From Pseudomonas siliginis (GTDB lineage Bacteria; Pseudomonadota; Gammaproteobacteria; Pseudomonadales; Pseudomonadaceae), in contig NZ_JAHSTW010000012.1 of NCBI RefSeq assembly GCF_019145195.1, positions 62,001 to 126,000 on the forward strand: a DNA stretch of 64,000 nt, given 5' to 3'. The translations under genes and the position numbers were made by a program. Of this stretch, positions 52,739 to 61,012 are shown one piece after another. Each line of letters opens with the position of its first letter. Position 1 is the first letter of the stretch. The notes beneath the pieces are model-generated. The model saw only the letters and a program-made list of their open reading frames with translations. It was not told the origin of the DNA and searched no databases.

Positions 52739-52740
52739 CG

Positions 52741-53517
52741 TTACCAGTAATTTTCCACCGCAACTTGCCCCGGCTTGCGCGTCAGGCTCAGGCGCATGTC
52801 GCGCTGTTTAAGCAAGGCGCGGGTGTCGTCGATCATCTGCGGGTTGCCGCACAACATCACACGCGAATGCTCTGGCGAGAGCTCAACGCCCGCCGCGCGT
52901 TCCAGTTCACCGTTTTCGATCAACGTGGTAATCCGGCCCTGCAGCGCGCCTGGGTGAGCTTGGCGGGTCACAGTGGGGATGAATTGCAGCTTGTGGGCGT
53001 ATTCGCTCAGATAGTCCCGTTGCGCCAACCCGGCGATCAACTCCTGATAAGCCAGTTCCCGCGCCTCCCGCACGCTGTAAACCAGAATGATTCGCTCGAA
53101 TTTCTCCCAGACCTCGAAGTCCTGCAGGATCGACAGAAACGGCGCCACCCCGGTGCCGGTCGACAATAACCACAGGTCACGGCCGTCGACAAAACGATCC
53201 AGCGTCAAATAGCCGAACGCCTGGCGCTCGACCATCAGGCTATCGCCGACCTGTAGCCGGCTCAGCTCACTGGTGAATTCGCCGCCCGGCACGACGATGG
53301 AAAAGAATTCGAGAAACTCGTCGAACGGCGACGACACCATCGAATAGGCGCGCCAGACCGTACTGCCATCGGCCTTGCTCACGCCCAGCCGGGCGAACTG
53401 GCCGGCACGGAAGCGAAAGCCGGGGTCGCGGCTGGTGCGCAGCGTGAACAGGTTCGGCGTCAACGTTTGCACATCGAGCAAGGTCTGGGTGGTGTACTTC
53501 TCGGCACTGGCAGTCAT
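52741..53517 (-). CDS. fpr: Ferredoxin/flavodoxin-NADP+ reductase Fpr
   Basis: 258 residues from the ATG at 53517 (MTASAEKYTTQTLLDVQTLT), with AAGGAG upstream. FAD-binding RAYSMVSSP (about 65-73, the RxYS/T motif), NADP domain STGTGVAPFLSIL (about 123-135), and C-terminal VAVENYW, ending with aromatic residues as in Pseudomonas Fpr. Supplies electrons to ferredoxin, heme oxygenase or bacterioferritin-associated ferredoxin; in P. aeruginosa, fpr homologues respond to oxidative stress. Confidence 0.95.
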   Translation of the reverse strand: MTASAEKYTTQTLLDVQTLTPNLFTLRTSRDPGFRFRAGQFARLGVSKADGSTVWRAYSMVSSPFDEFLEFFSIVVPGGEFTSELSRLQVGDSLMVERQAFGYLTLDRFVDGRDLWLLSTGTGVAPFLSILQDFEVWEKFERIILVYSVREARELAYQELIAGLAQRDYLSEYAHKLQFIPTVTRQAHPGALQGRITTLIENGELERAAGVELSPEHSRVMLCGNPQMIDDTRALLKQRDMRLSLTRKPGQVAVENYW

Positions 53518-53830
53518 GAGGCACTCCTTGAAACGATTGCCTACAGTGTCCCGCAAAACCGCGCTGCCAAACACCTGCCATTGGTAATGATATTGACAGA
53601 ATCAGCGCTGCACATTCGATGTGATGTCAATGTTAGATCTAGAGTAATAACTTTAAGATGGCAGTTAAAATATAACAGCGCGCATTGCTAAGAACACTTT
53701 ATTAAAAACATTAAAGTTTCAATCTCGAAAAAATGTAAGGCGTTTCGCAGGAAAGATCCTACACTTCGATTCGTGCCGGATCTTTTGGATCCATTCCGCA
53801 CCCCGATATCAAGATACAGAGGCAAAGTTC
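53518..53830. other. AT-rich intergenic region before the LuxR solo
   Basis: 313 bases with clearly lower GC than either side, containing runs such as AGTAATAACTTTAAGATGG and TTAAAAACATTAAAGTTTC. It holds the promoters of fpr (leftward) and the LuxR solo (rightward). I looked for a lux box (CTGT-type 20-mer palindrome) and did not find a good one. Confidence 0.5.
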
Positions 53831-54541
53831 ATGGAAACGTGGAAGGAATCACAATTGAAACAACTGACATTTGCCAAAGGCATTGAAGCGGCGTACCCGA
53901 TACTGCTGAGATTTGCCGAGAATCTGGGCTTTAACTACTGTGCAATAGCAGTGACGTCCCCTCATCGTGATGTCCACCTGAATGCCTTGCAAATCAATAA
54001 CTATCCAAAAGAATGGAACATCCAGTACAACAAAGAGAACTTCCGCAATATTGATCCGGTAATAGCGCATTGCAATCACTCAATATTACCCATCGTCTGG
54101 GAAGAAAGAGTCTTCAACGATGCACCCGAGTTGTGGCAGGCGTTGAAACAGAATGGGCTGCAGCATGGCTGGTCGCAGGCCTTTCATGACGAAACCAGCG
54201 GTTTGTGCAGCATCATCAGTCTGGCTCGAACCCACTGCCCGATCAGCCCGCTCGAACTGTATGAGCATTACGGTTATCTGTTTTTTGCCAACCGACACTT
54301 CAGTGACCTGTATGCCCGCACCGTGCCCACACCGGCCAAACCCAGCAAGCCGAGGCTATCGTCCCGGGAGCTGGAGATCATGAAATTGTCCGCCATGGGC
54401 AAAACCGCTCACGATATTTCGAGAATCCTCAGCCTGAGCGAACGCACCGTTAACTATCACGTACAAAACGTCATCGAAAAATTCAACGTCTGCAACAAGA
54501 TTTCCGCAGTGATTGCCGCCGCTCGTGCCGGGATTATCTGA
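53831..54541 (+). CDS. LuxR-family AHL-binding transcriptional regulator without LuxI (PpoR-like solo)
   Basis: 236 residues. Autoinducer-binding domain 15-165 and C-terminal HTH 172-236 (LSSRELEIMKLSAMGKTAHD, then SERTVNYHVQNVIEKF). The six residues invariant in AHL-binding LuxR proteins (TraR Trp57, Tyr61, Asp70, Pro71, Trp85, Gly113) appear as Trp62, Tyr66, Asp75, Pro76, Trp90 and Gly113, so this is an AHL-type solo, not a plant-signal (PsoR-like) one. No luxI-type gene lies in the window. Location beside mscL-fpr and rlmG is where I recall P. putida ppoR. GC is lower than neighbours. Confidence 0.88.
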   Translation: METWKESQLKQLTFAKGIEAAYPILLRFAENLGFNYCAIAVTSPHRDVHLNALQINNYPKEWNIQYNKENFRNIDPVIAHCNHSILPIVWEERVFNDAPELWQALKQNGLQHGWSQAFHDETSGLCSIISLARTHCPISPLELYEHYGYLFFANRHFSDLYARTVPTPAKPSKPRLSSRELEIMKLSAMGKTAHDISRILSLSERTVNYHVQNVIEKFNVCNKISAVIAAARAGII

Positions 54542-54715
54542 CTGACGAGCGATATCGCACGGTAATCCTGCGAGTATTTACGCGCAAAAAAACGTACCAT
54601 TCAGGCCTTTCCGAGTGATGACGCAACCTGCTTGCATCGCAGTCCACTCGGTCGGATCCCGTCGCACCATCTGCCGGCAACGGGATATCTGCCGAATATC
54701 CTGAGTCCCCGCCCC

Positions 54716-55840
54716 ATGCCCTTGCTTGAAACGCCTTTCGCCCAGCTCGACCTGATCCGCCAGCCTGAACAGCAGAATGAACCGCTGCAAGCTTTCGATG
54801 CGGCGGACGAATACCTGCTCAATCATCTCGCCAGCGAACAACCTCAGAGCAGCACCCGCGTGCTGGTGCTCAATGACAGCTTTGGCGCCTTGGCGATCAG
54901 CCTGCTGGGCAAGGTCGAGGTGAGCAGCAGCGGCGACTCGTTCCTCGGTTTCGTCGGGCTGGAAAAGAATCTGCTGCGCAATGGCCAGGCGTTCGACGCG
55001 ATCCGTCCGATTCCGGCCGGTGAGCCTTTGGTCGGGCCGTTTGACCGGGTGCTGATCCGCGTTCCCAAGACGCTGGCGCTATTGGAAGAGCAGTTGATCC
55101 GCCTGCAAGGGCAACTCGCTCCGGGCGCGCAAGTGATCGCCGCCGCCATGGTCAAGCATCTGCCGCGCGCTGCCGGCGATCTGCTCGAGCGCTACATTGG
55201 CCCGGTGCAGGCGTCGCTGGCCGTGAAGAAAGCCCGACTGCTGATCGCCACGCCTGAAAGCAAAGCGCCCGCCACATCGCCCTATCCGACTCGTTATCGT
55301 CTCGACGAACCAGCGATCGAATTGCTCAACCACGCCAATGTGTTCTGCCGTGAAGGCCTCGACATCGGCACCCGCGCCTTTCTGCCCCATCTGCCGAAGA
55401 ACCTTGGCCACGCGCGAGTCGCCGACCTGGGTTGTGGCAACGGCGTTCTGGCAATCGCCAGCGCCTTGCAGAACCCGGATGCGCATTACACGCTGGTCGA
55501 CGAATCGTTCATGGCGGTGCAATCGGCTGCCGAGAACTGGCGCGCGGCATTGGGCGATCGCGAAGTGATCGTGCGCGCTGGCGATGGTCTGGCCGGGCAG
55601 GCGCCGCAGTCGCTGGACGTGGTGCTGTGCAACCCACCGTTCCATCAGCAACAGGTGGTCGGCGACTTCCTCGCCTGGCGCATGTTCCAGCAGGCGCGCG
55701 AGGCATTGGTGGTCGGCGGTGCGCTGTACATTGTCGGCAATCGGCATCTGGGCTATCACAGCAAACTGGCGCGCCTGTTCCGCGGTGTCGAGCAAGTGGC
55801 GGCCACGCCGAAATTCGTCATCCTCAAGGCGCGCAAATAA
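54716..55840 (+). CDS. rlmG: 23S rRNA (guanine-N2) methyltransferase RlmG
   Basis: 374 residues from the ATG at 54716 (MPLLETPFAQLDLIRQPEQQ). Two tandem Rossmann-type domains; only the C-terminal one is a SAM-binding catalytic domain with VADLGCGNGVLAIAS (about 233-247) and the N2-methylase motif DVVLCNPPFHQQQ (about 302-314). RlmG methylates G1835 of 23S rRNA; RsmC is the close relative, but the N-terminal region and NPPFHQQQVVGDFLAWRMFQ favour RlmG. Confidence 0.88.
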   Translation: MPLLETPFAQLDLIRQPEQQNEPLQAFDAADEYLLNHLASEQPQSSTRVLVLNDSFGALAISLLGKVEVSSSGDSFLGFVGLEKNLLRNGQAFDAIRPIPAGEPLVGPFDRVLIRVPKTLALLEEQLIRLQGQLAPGAQVIAAAMVKHLPRAAGDLLERYIGPVQASLAVKKARLLIATPESKAPATSPYPTRYRLDEPAIELLNHANVFCREGLDIGTRAFLPHLPKNLGHARVADLGCGNGVLAIASALQNPDAHYTLVDESFMAVQSAAENWRAALGDREVIVRAGDGLAGQAPQSLDVVLCNPPFHQQQVVGDFLAWRMFQQAREALVVGGALYIVGNRHLGYHSKLARLFRGVEQVAATPKFVILKARK

Positions 55841-55851
55841 ATCTGCGGCAT

Positions 55852-55875
55852 AAAAAAACCCTCCGTGAGGAGGGT
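55852..55875 (-). terminator. Terminator of the cio operon
   Basis: ACCCTCC / GGAGGGT stem (55858-55875) with four-base loop and seven T on the minus strand, beyond the stop of the DUF2474 gene. On the plus strand it also follows rlmG but without a T-run. Confidence 0.82.
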
Positions 55876-55912
55876 CGCAAGTCCATACCCGAAGGCGCCG
55901 GGACGGGATGTT

Positions 55913-56080
55913 TCAGTGGGTGGTCAAACCTGCGGCATTCATGAACATGCGCATCAGGCTGGCGGCGATGAACAACACGCCGACACTGCCAACCCAGATC
56001 AGGGCCAACCAGCCGAGCCGCTGCCACAGCGGCTTTTTTTCAGCTTCTTCAATGTCGTGCAGGGAATGTTTGCCGGTCAT
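55913..56080 (-). CDS. DUF2474-type small membrane protein of the cio operon
   Basis: 55 residues, MTGKHSLHDIEEAEKKPLWQ then RLGWLALIWVGSVGVLFIAA and a short hydrophilic tail ending GLTTH. One transmembrane helix (about 21-41) preceded by a charged stretch. Small proteins of this family (DUF2474) commonly follow cioB/cydB-like genes and may be an analogue of CydX, the 37-residue third subunit of E. coli cytochrome bd. It lies 84 bases after cioB with a single REP in between. The size is below common gene-finder limits. Confidence 0.78.
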   Translation of the reverse strand: MTGKHSLHDIEEAEKKPLWQRLGWLALIWVGSVGVLFIAASLMRMFMNAAGLTTH

Positions 56081-56120
56081 TGCATCGATCTCCGTTAAGC
56101 CAAGGCGTCACTGCGGACGC

Positions 56121-56146
56121 CTTCGCGAGCAGGCTCGCTCCCACAG
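56121..56146. repeat. Single REP
   Basis: CTTCGCGAGCAGGCTCGCTC followed by CCACAG, one arm only, between cioB and the DUF2474 gene. Confidence 0.85.
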
Positions 56147-56164
56147 GGCAAGCCCAGCATGGGA

Positions 56165-57172
56165 TTAGTGATAGCCGTCTTCGTGGGTGACCTTGCCGCG
56201 GAACACGTAGTAGCTCCAGAAGGTATACCCCAGGATGAACGGAATGATGAACAACGTGCCGACCAGCATGAAGCCCTGACTTTGCGGCGGCGCGGCGGCG
56301 TCCCAGATCGAGATCGACGGCGGCACGATGTTCGGCCACAGGCTGATGCCCAAGCCGCTGTAGCCGAGGAAGATCAGGACCAGAGTCAGCAGGAACGGCG
56401 TGTAGTTGGCGTTACGTGCCACCGCGCGGATCAGGCCGTACAAGGTGACCAGCACCAGGATCGGCACAGGCATGAACCAGAACAGATTCGGCATGCTGAA
56501 CCAGCGCGAGGCGATTTCCGGATGCGACAGGGGTGTCCACAGGCTGACGATACCGATCACTGCCAGCAGGACGAACGCCAGCGGCCGCGCCAGGTCGTGC
56601 ATTTGTTCCTGCAGCTTGCCTTCGGTTTTCATGATCAGCCAGGTGCAACCGAGCAAGGCATAAGCCACTACCAGCGCCGCGCCGCAAAACAGCGTGAACG
56701 GCGTCAGCCAGTCCAGTGAACCTCCAGCGAACTGGCGATTGACCACCGGCAAACCATCGATGAACGCTCCCAGCGCCACGCCCTGAAAGAACGTCGCCGC
56801 GATCGAACCACCGATAAATGCCTTGTCCCACAGGTGACGTTTTTCATCCTTGGCCTTGAAGCGGAATTCGAAAGCCACGCCGCGGAAAATCAGGCCCATC
56901 AGCATGAAGATCAGCGGCAGGTACAGCGCCGACAACACCACCGAATAGGCCAGCGGGAAGGCGCCGAACAACGCCGCGCCACCCAGCACCAGCCAGGTTT
57001 CGTTGCCGTCCCACACAGGGGCGACGGTGTTCATCATCACGTCGCGATCGGTCTTGCCGGGCACGAACGGGAAGAGAATGCCGATGCCCAGGTCGAAGCC
57101 GTCCATGACCACGTACATCATGATGCCGAAGATGATGATCACGGCCCAGATCAGCGGAAGATCGATACCCAT
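56165..57172 (-). CDS. cioB: Cyanide-insensitive terminal oxidase subunit II (CydB/CioB)
   Basis: 335 residues, MGIDLPLIWAVIIIFGIMMY opening, eight or nine membrane helices, GNETWLVLGGAALFGAFPLA (about 55-74) is the CydB signature. Exact length of P. aeruginosa CioB (335). With CioA it forms a quinol oxidase without c-type heme. Starts three bases after the cioA stop. Confidence 0.95.
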   Translation of the reverse strand: MGIDLPLIWAVIIIFGIMMYVVMDGFDLGIGILFPFVPGKTDRDVMMNTVAPVWDGNETWLVLGGAALFGAFPLAYSVVLSALYLPLIFMLMGLIFRGVAFEFRFKAKDEKRHLWDKAFIGGSIAATFFQGVALGAFIDGLPVVNRQFAGGSLDWLTPFTLFCGAALVVAYALLGCTWLIMKTEGKLQEQMHDLARPLAFVLLAVIGIVSLWTPLSHPEIASRWFSMPNLFWFMPVPILVLVTLYGLIRAVARNANYTPFLLTLVLIFLGYSGLGISLWPNIVPPSISIWDAAAPPQSQGFMLVGTLFIIPFILGYTFWSYYVFRGKVTHEDGYH

Positions 57173-57175
57173 GAG

Positions 57176-58621
57176 TCAAATCTCCTTGGTCAAGCGAGTG
57201 TTGTCTTCGTGCTCGCCCTCGGCCGGGTCGTCGGCTGCGGACAACGGACGCGCCGGGGTGCGTTTCTTGCCTGGACCACCATCCGGCGTTTCGCTGCCTT
57301 CGCTGATCTTCGGCCCTTTGCGCACCAGGCGCATCATGTAGCCGAGACCGGCGCCGAACAGGGCGAAATAGACCACCACGAACATGATCAGGGTGATGCT
57401 CATCTGCATGAAGCTGTGGTTCGACGAAGCATCGGCAGTGCGCATCAGGCCGTAGACCACCCACGGTTGACGGCCGATTTCCGTGGTGAACCAGCCGGCG
57501 AGAATCGCGATCAGGCCGGACGGCCCCATCCACAAGGCCAGATGCAGGAACGGCCGCGAGGTATACAGCGAGTCACGCTTGCGCAGCCACAGACTCCACA
57601 ACCCGGTGAAGATCATCAGGAAGCCGAGGCCGACCATGATCCGGAACGACCAGAACACGATGGTCGAATTCGGCCGGTCTTCCGGTGGAAATTCCTTCAG
57701 CGCCGGTACTTGTTTATCCAGCGAGTGGGTCAGAATCAGGCTGCCCAGATACGGAATTTCTACGGCGAATTTGGTGCGCTCTTCTTTCATGTCCGGCCAG
57801 CCGAACAGGATCAGCGGCGTCGCTTCGTCGCCATGGTTTTCCCAGTGGCCTTCGATCGCAGCGATTTTTGCCGGCTGATGCTTGAGCGTATTGAGGCCGT
57901 GGAAGTCGCCGATCACAGCCTGGATCGGCGCGACGATCAATGCCATCCACATGGCCATCGACAGCATGGTGCGGATCGCCGGGTTGTCCCTGCCGCGCAG
58001 CAGGTGCCAGGCCGCTGACGAGCCGACGAAGAAGGCAGTGGCGACGAACGCCGCCGTGGCCATGTGCATCAGCCGGTAAGGGAATGACGGGTTGAAGATG
58101 ATTGCCAGCCAGTCGGTGGGGATCACCTGACCGTTGACGATTTCAAAGCCTTGCGGGGTCTGCATCCAACTGTTGGAGGCGAGAATCCAGAAGGTCGAAA
58201 TCAGCGTGCCGATCGCCACCATCACCGTCGAGAAGAAGTGCAGGCCGCGCCCGACCTTGTTCCAGCCAAACAGCATGACGCCGAGGAAACCGGCCTCAAG
58301 GAAGAACGCCGTAAGCACTTCATAGGTCAGCAACGGCCCGGTGACGGCACCGGCGAAGTCGGAAAAACGACTCCAGTTGGTGCCGAACTGATAAGCCATG
58401 ACCAGCCCGGAAACCACGCCCATGCCGAAGTTGACGGCAAAAATCTTCGACCAGAAATGGTAGAGATCGCGGTAGGTGTCGTTGCGGGTCTTCAGCCACA
58501 AGCCTTCGAGCACCGCCAGGTAACTCGCCAGGCCAATGGTGATGGCCGGGAACAGAATGTGGAACGAGATGGTGAACGCGAACTGAATTCGGGCGAGATC
58601 GAGAGCCTCTAAACCGAACAT
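57176..58621 (-). CDS. cioA: Cyanide-insensitive terminal oxidase subunit I (CydA/CioA)
   Basis: 481 residues from the ATG at 58621 (MFGLEALDLARIQFAFTISF), with GAGGA upstream. Heme ligand His in FHILFPAITIG (about 21), GWFTTEIGRQPWVVYG (about 377-392) and FFLEAGFLGVMLFGWNKVG (about 97-115) match CydA. The Q-loop is short, as in the cyanide-insensitive (CIO) branch. The C-terminal tail is long and hydrophilic (KGPKISEGSETPDGGPGKK). The ANR-like box upstream indicates oxygen control. Confidence 0.94.
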   Translation of the reverse strand: MFGLEALDLARIQFAFTISFHILFPAITIGLASYLAVLEGLWLKTRNDTYRDLYHFWSKIFAVNFGMGVVSGLVMAYQFGTNWSRFSDFAGAVTGPLLTYEVLTAFFLEAGFLGVMLFGWNKVGRGLHFFSTVMVAIGTLISTFWILASNSWMQTPQGFEIVNGQVIPTDWLAIIFNPSFPYRLMHMATAAFVATAFFVGSSAAWHLLRGRDNPAIRTMLSMAMWMALIVAPIQAVIGDFHGLNTLKHQPAKIAAIEGHWENHGDEATPLILFGWPDMKEERTKFAVEIPYLGSLILTHSLDKQVPALKEFPPEDRPNSTIVFWSFRIMVGLGFLMIFTGLWSLWLRKRDSLYTSRPFLHLALWMGPSGLIAILAGWFTTEIGRQPWVVYGLMRTADASSNHSFMQMSITLIMFVVVYFALFGAGLGYMMRLVRKGPKISEGSETPDGGPGKKRTPARPLSAADDPAEGEHEDNTRLTKEI

Positions 58622-58782
58622 ATGGCTTCCTCTGTCAGGTAATACGGGTAGCTGGCCCGGAGGCCTGCACCACTGCCCCCACGGATATGGAGTGCGGCGA
58701 ATTCGGATTCGTTCTTTTTTTGCAACCATCGCAACGCAGGGAGTCTGGCCAAATGGCCGCCAGATCAGTTCCGGTCGGGGTC

Positions 58783-58796
58783 TTGATCTGGATCAA
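58783..58796. promoter_or_regulatory. ANR/FNR box upstream of cioAB
   Basis: TTGATCTGGATCAA, a perfect match to the FNR/ANR consensus TTGAT-N4-ATCAA. It lies 162 bases before the cioA start. P. aeruginosa cioAB is repressed by ANR at low oxygen, so the same may apply here. It could instead serve the divergent MFS gene, but that gene starts almost 300 bases away across a REP pair. Confidence 0.78.
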
Positions 58797-58873
58797 GCAA
58801 CGTTGAAAGAGTAGTCCCATTTTTGCCAATGAACTGCGTGGTGGTTTGCCGCGTGACAAGTTGCCTCACTCCC

Positions 58874-58977
58874 CTGTGGCGAGGGGATTTATCCCCGTTG
58901 GGTCGCGCAGTGGCCCCAAAATCTCGAAGCGACGACTGCTGCGCAGCCGAACGGGGATAAATCCCCTCACCACAGGG
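58874..58977. repeat. REP pair (GTGGCGAGGGGA family)
   Basis: GTGGCGAGGGGATTTATCCCC at the left and GGGGATAAATCCCC then CTCACCACAG at the right. It lies in the cioA-MFS intergenic region (58622-59091). Confidence 0.9.
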
Positions 58978-59091
58978 TTGATTGTCAGCATGAAAGATCG
59001 ATGTCTGGCTAACTGAATTATTTCTCGTAGCAACTTCCTGTTACAGACTGGTGATAATCTCGCCGTTCATTCGTCTAAGACCTGCCTTCAG

Positions 59092-60327
59092 ATGCCCACA
59101 CAAGAGCCCCTGCTGTTACGTCACCATCGTCCGTTCATGGCTTTCTGGCTGGCGCGGATCTTTACCGCCAGCGGGTTCCAGATGCTCACCGTGGCGATCG
59201 GCTGGAATCTGTATCAACTGACCGGCAACGTGCTGGATCTGGGCCTGGTCGGGCTGGTCGAATTCGCCCCGCGGGTGCTGTTCATGCTGCACACCGGGCA
59301 CGTCGCCGACCGCTATGACCGGCGCAAGGTCGCCGCACTCTGCCAGTCATTGCAGGCATTGATTGCCTTGGCGCTGGCCATCGGCAGCGCCACCGACCAT
59401 GTCACCCGCGAGATGATTTTCATCCTCGCCTTCCTGCTCGGCGCCGCCCGTTCGTTCGAGATGCCGACGACTCAGGCCTTGCTGCCCAGCATCGTCCCCA
59501 GTGCGCTTTTCCCCCGTGCGGTTGCCGCCGCGCAATCGGCGCAGCAGTCGGCCACTATCGTCGCTCCGGCTCTTGGCGGTTTGCTCTACGCGTTCGGCAG
59601 CGTCTGGGTCTACGGCCCGACCGTGCTGCTGTACGTGATCGCCTGCACGCTGATGCTCAACCTGCCGGCACGCCAGACGCCATTGAACAAAGGCAAAGCC
59701 ACGCTGGACTCGCTGCTGGCGGGAATTCGCTTCATCCGCAGCCGCCCGGACATCCTTGGCGCGATCTCGCTGGACCTGTTCGCCGTGTTGCTCGGTGGCG
59801 CCACGGCGTTGCTGCCGGTGTTCGCCAAGGACATTCTGCTGACCGGCCCGTGGGGTCTTGGCCTGTTACGCTCGGCGCCGGCGGTGGGTGCGTTGCTGAT
59901 GTCGCTGTTTCTGGCGCGATTTGCCGTGGAACGCAATGTCGGCCGGGTGATGTTCACCGCCGTCGGCATCTTCGGCGTCGCCACTATCGCGTTTGGTTTG
60001 TCGACCTCGTTCTGGTTCTCCCTGGCGGTGCTGGTGGTGCTCGGCGCAGCGGACATGATCAGCATGGTCATCCGTGCCTCGTTCGTACAGCTGGAAACTC
60101 CGGACGAAATGCGCGGCCGGGTCAGCGCGGTGAACGGGCTGTTCATCGGCGCTTCGAACCAGTTGGGCGAATTCGAATCCGGCCTCACCGCCCACTGGTT
60201 CGGCACCGTGCCGGCCGTGGTGATGGGCGGGATCGGCACGCTGGTGGTGACGGGGACGTGGATCAAACTGTTTCCGACGTTGGCGAGTCGGGATCGGATG
60301 CATGTGCCGGTGGAAGAGAAGGTCTGA
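59092..60327 (+). CDS. MFS transporter, DHA3-like
   Basis: 411 residues, 11-12 predicted membrane helices. Motif-A-like loop HVADRYDRRKVAAL between helices 2 and 3 and PAGGRVS-type NEMRGRVSAVNGLFIGASNQ region (actual EMRGRVSAVNGLFIGAS) near 335-351 match EntS/DHA3 family exporters. Substrate unknown. No clear partner gene; higBA follows in the same direction after 100 bases. Confidence 0.85.
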   Translation: MPTQEPLLLRHHRPFMAFWLARIFTASGFQMLTVAIGWNLYQLTGNVLDLGLVGLVEFAPRVLFMLHTGHVADRYDRRKVAALCQSLQALIALALAIGSATDHVTREMIFILAFLLGAARSFEMPTTQALLPSIVPSALFPRAVAAAQSAQQSATIVAPALGGLLYAFGSVWVYGPTVLLYVIACTLMLNLPARQTPLNKGKATLDSLLAGIRFIRSRPDILGAISLDLFAVLLGGATALLPVFAKDILLTGPWGLGLLRSAPAVGALLMSLFLARFAVERNVGRVMFTAVGIFGVATIAFGLSTSFWFSLAVLVVLGAADMISMVIRASFVQLETPDEMRGRVSAVNGLFIGASNQLGEFESGLTAHWFGTVPAVVMGGIGTLVVTGTWIKLFPTLASRDRMHVPVEEKV

Positions 60328-60373
60328 GTTTTTTGGAAAAAACTCACCTGCTCAGCACCTATCAAGCGACAAC

Positions 60374-60419
60374 GTGCGGTACATAGTTACCGCACCAGGT
60401 GTAATGTATCGCCTTACAC
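60374..60419. promoter_or_regulatory. Two inverted repeats before higB, probable operators
   Basis: GTGCGGTA-N6-TACCGCAC (60374-60395) and GTGTAA-N9-TTACAC (60399-60419), spaced so that both lie in the promoter/leader of higB (ATG at 60428). HigA-type antitoxins bind such palindromes to autoregulate. The two arms have different sequences. Confidence 0.6.
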
Positions 60420-60427
60420 TCGCCGCC

Positions 60428-60706
60428 ATGATCAAATCCTTTCAGCACAAAGGCCTTCGTGGCTTCTATGAAACAGGTACGACTCGTGGAATTCGTGCCG
60501 ACCATGCAAAACGGCTTTCGCGCATGTTGCAGTTCATGGATCGAGCGACGCTTCCCGCAGACCTGGACTTGCCCGGCTGGCGCCTGCATCCGCTGAAAGG
60601 TGAGCTGAGCGAATATTGGTCGCTCAGCGTTTCAGGCAACTGGCGAGTGATCTTTCGTTTTGTCGGTTCGGATATCGAATTGGTCGATTATCTGGACTAC
60701 CACTGA
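60428..60706 (+). CDS. higB: HigB-type toxin (RelE superfamily mRNA interferase)
   Basis: 92 residues, exactly the length of the well-studied Proteus HigB. Positions known to matter in that protein are kept: His54, Lys57, Arg73, Asp90, Tyr91, His92 (HPLKGELSEYWSLSVSGNWR and VDYLDYH). ATG at 60428 chosen because the domain begins MIKSFQHKGLRGFYETGTTR. Toxin-first order is typical for higBA. Ribosome-dependent cleavage of mRNA is the known activity of this family. Confidence 0.9.
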   Translation: MIKSFQHKGLRGFYETGTTRGIRADHAKRLSRMLQFMDRATLPADLDLPGWRLHPLKGELSEYWSLSVSGNWRVIFRFVGSDIELVDYLDYH

Positions 60707-60720
60707 CAGGAGGCAGGCTC

Positions 60721-61008
60721 ATGCCCATGCACAACCCGCCACACCCCGGTGAAACCCTGCTGCTGGATGTCTTGCCCGAGCTTGGTATCAGCGTGAGCGA
60801 ATTGGCCCGGCACCTTGGCTTTGCACGCCCGCATCTTTCGCGCGTACTGCACGGACACGCGCCGATCAGCCCGGATCTGGCAGTACGACTTGAGCGTGCA
60901 GGGATCGGCAAGGCGCGCGTTTGGCTAGGCGTCCAAACCGACTACGATCTTTGGCAAGCGGAGCACCGTGAGCAACCAATGATAGAACCCCTCGCAGCCC
61001 ACGGCTGA
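60721..61008 (+). CDS. higA: HigA-type antitoxin
   Basis: 95 residues, MPMHNPPHPGETLLLDVLPE opening, then an XRE helix-turn-helix (GISVSELARHLGFARPHLSR at about 25-44) and a short C-terminal tail. HigA family (VapI-like) N-terminal HPGE motif is present. AGGAGG precedes the ATG; 14 bases after higB, so the two are co-translated in tandem. Antidote and repressor of higB. Confidence 0.9.
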   Translation: MPMHNPPHPGETLLLDVLPELGISVSELARHLGFARPHLSRVLHGHAPISPDLAVRLERAGIGKARVWLGVQTDYDLWQAEHREQPMIEPLAAHG

Positions 61009-61012
61009 ACCG

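Noticed and set aside
53518..53830. lux box or small RNA upstream of the LuxR solo
   Set aside because: No symmetrical CTGT-type 20-mer and no terminator-like hairpin seen.
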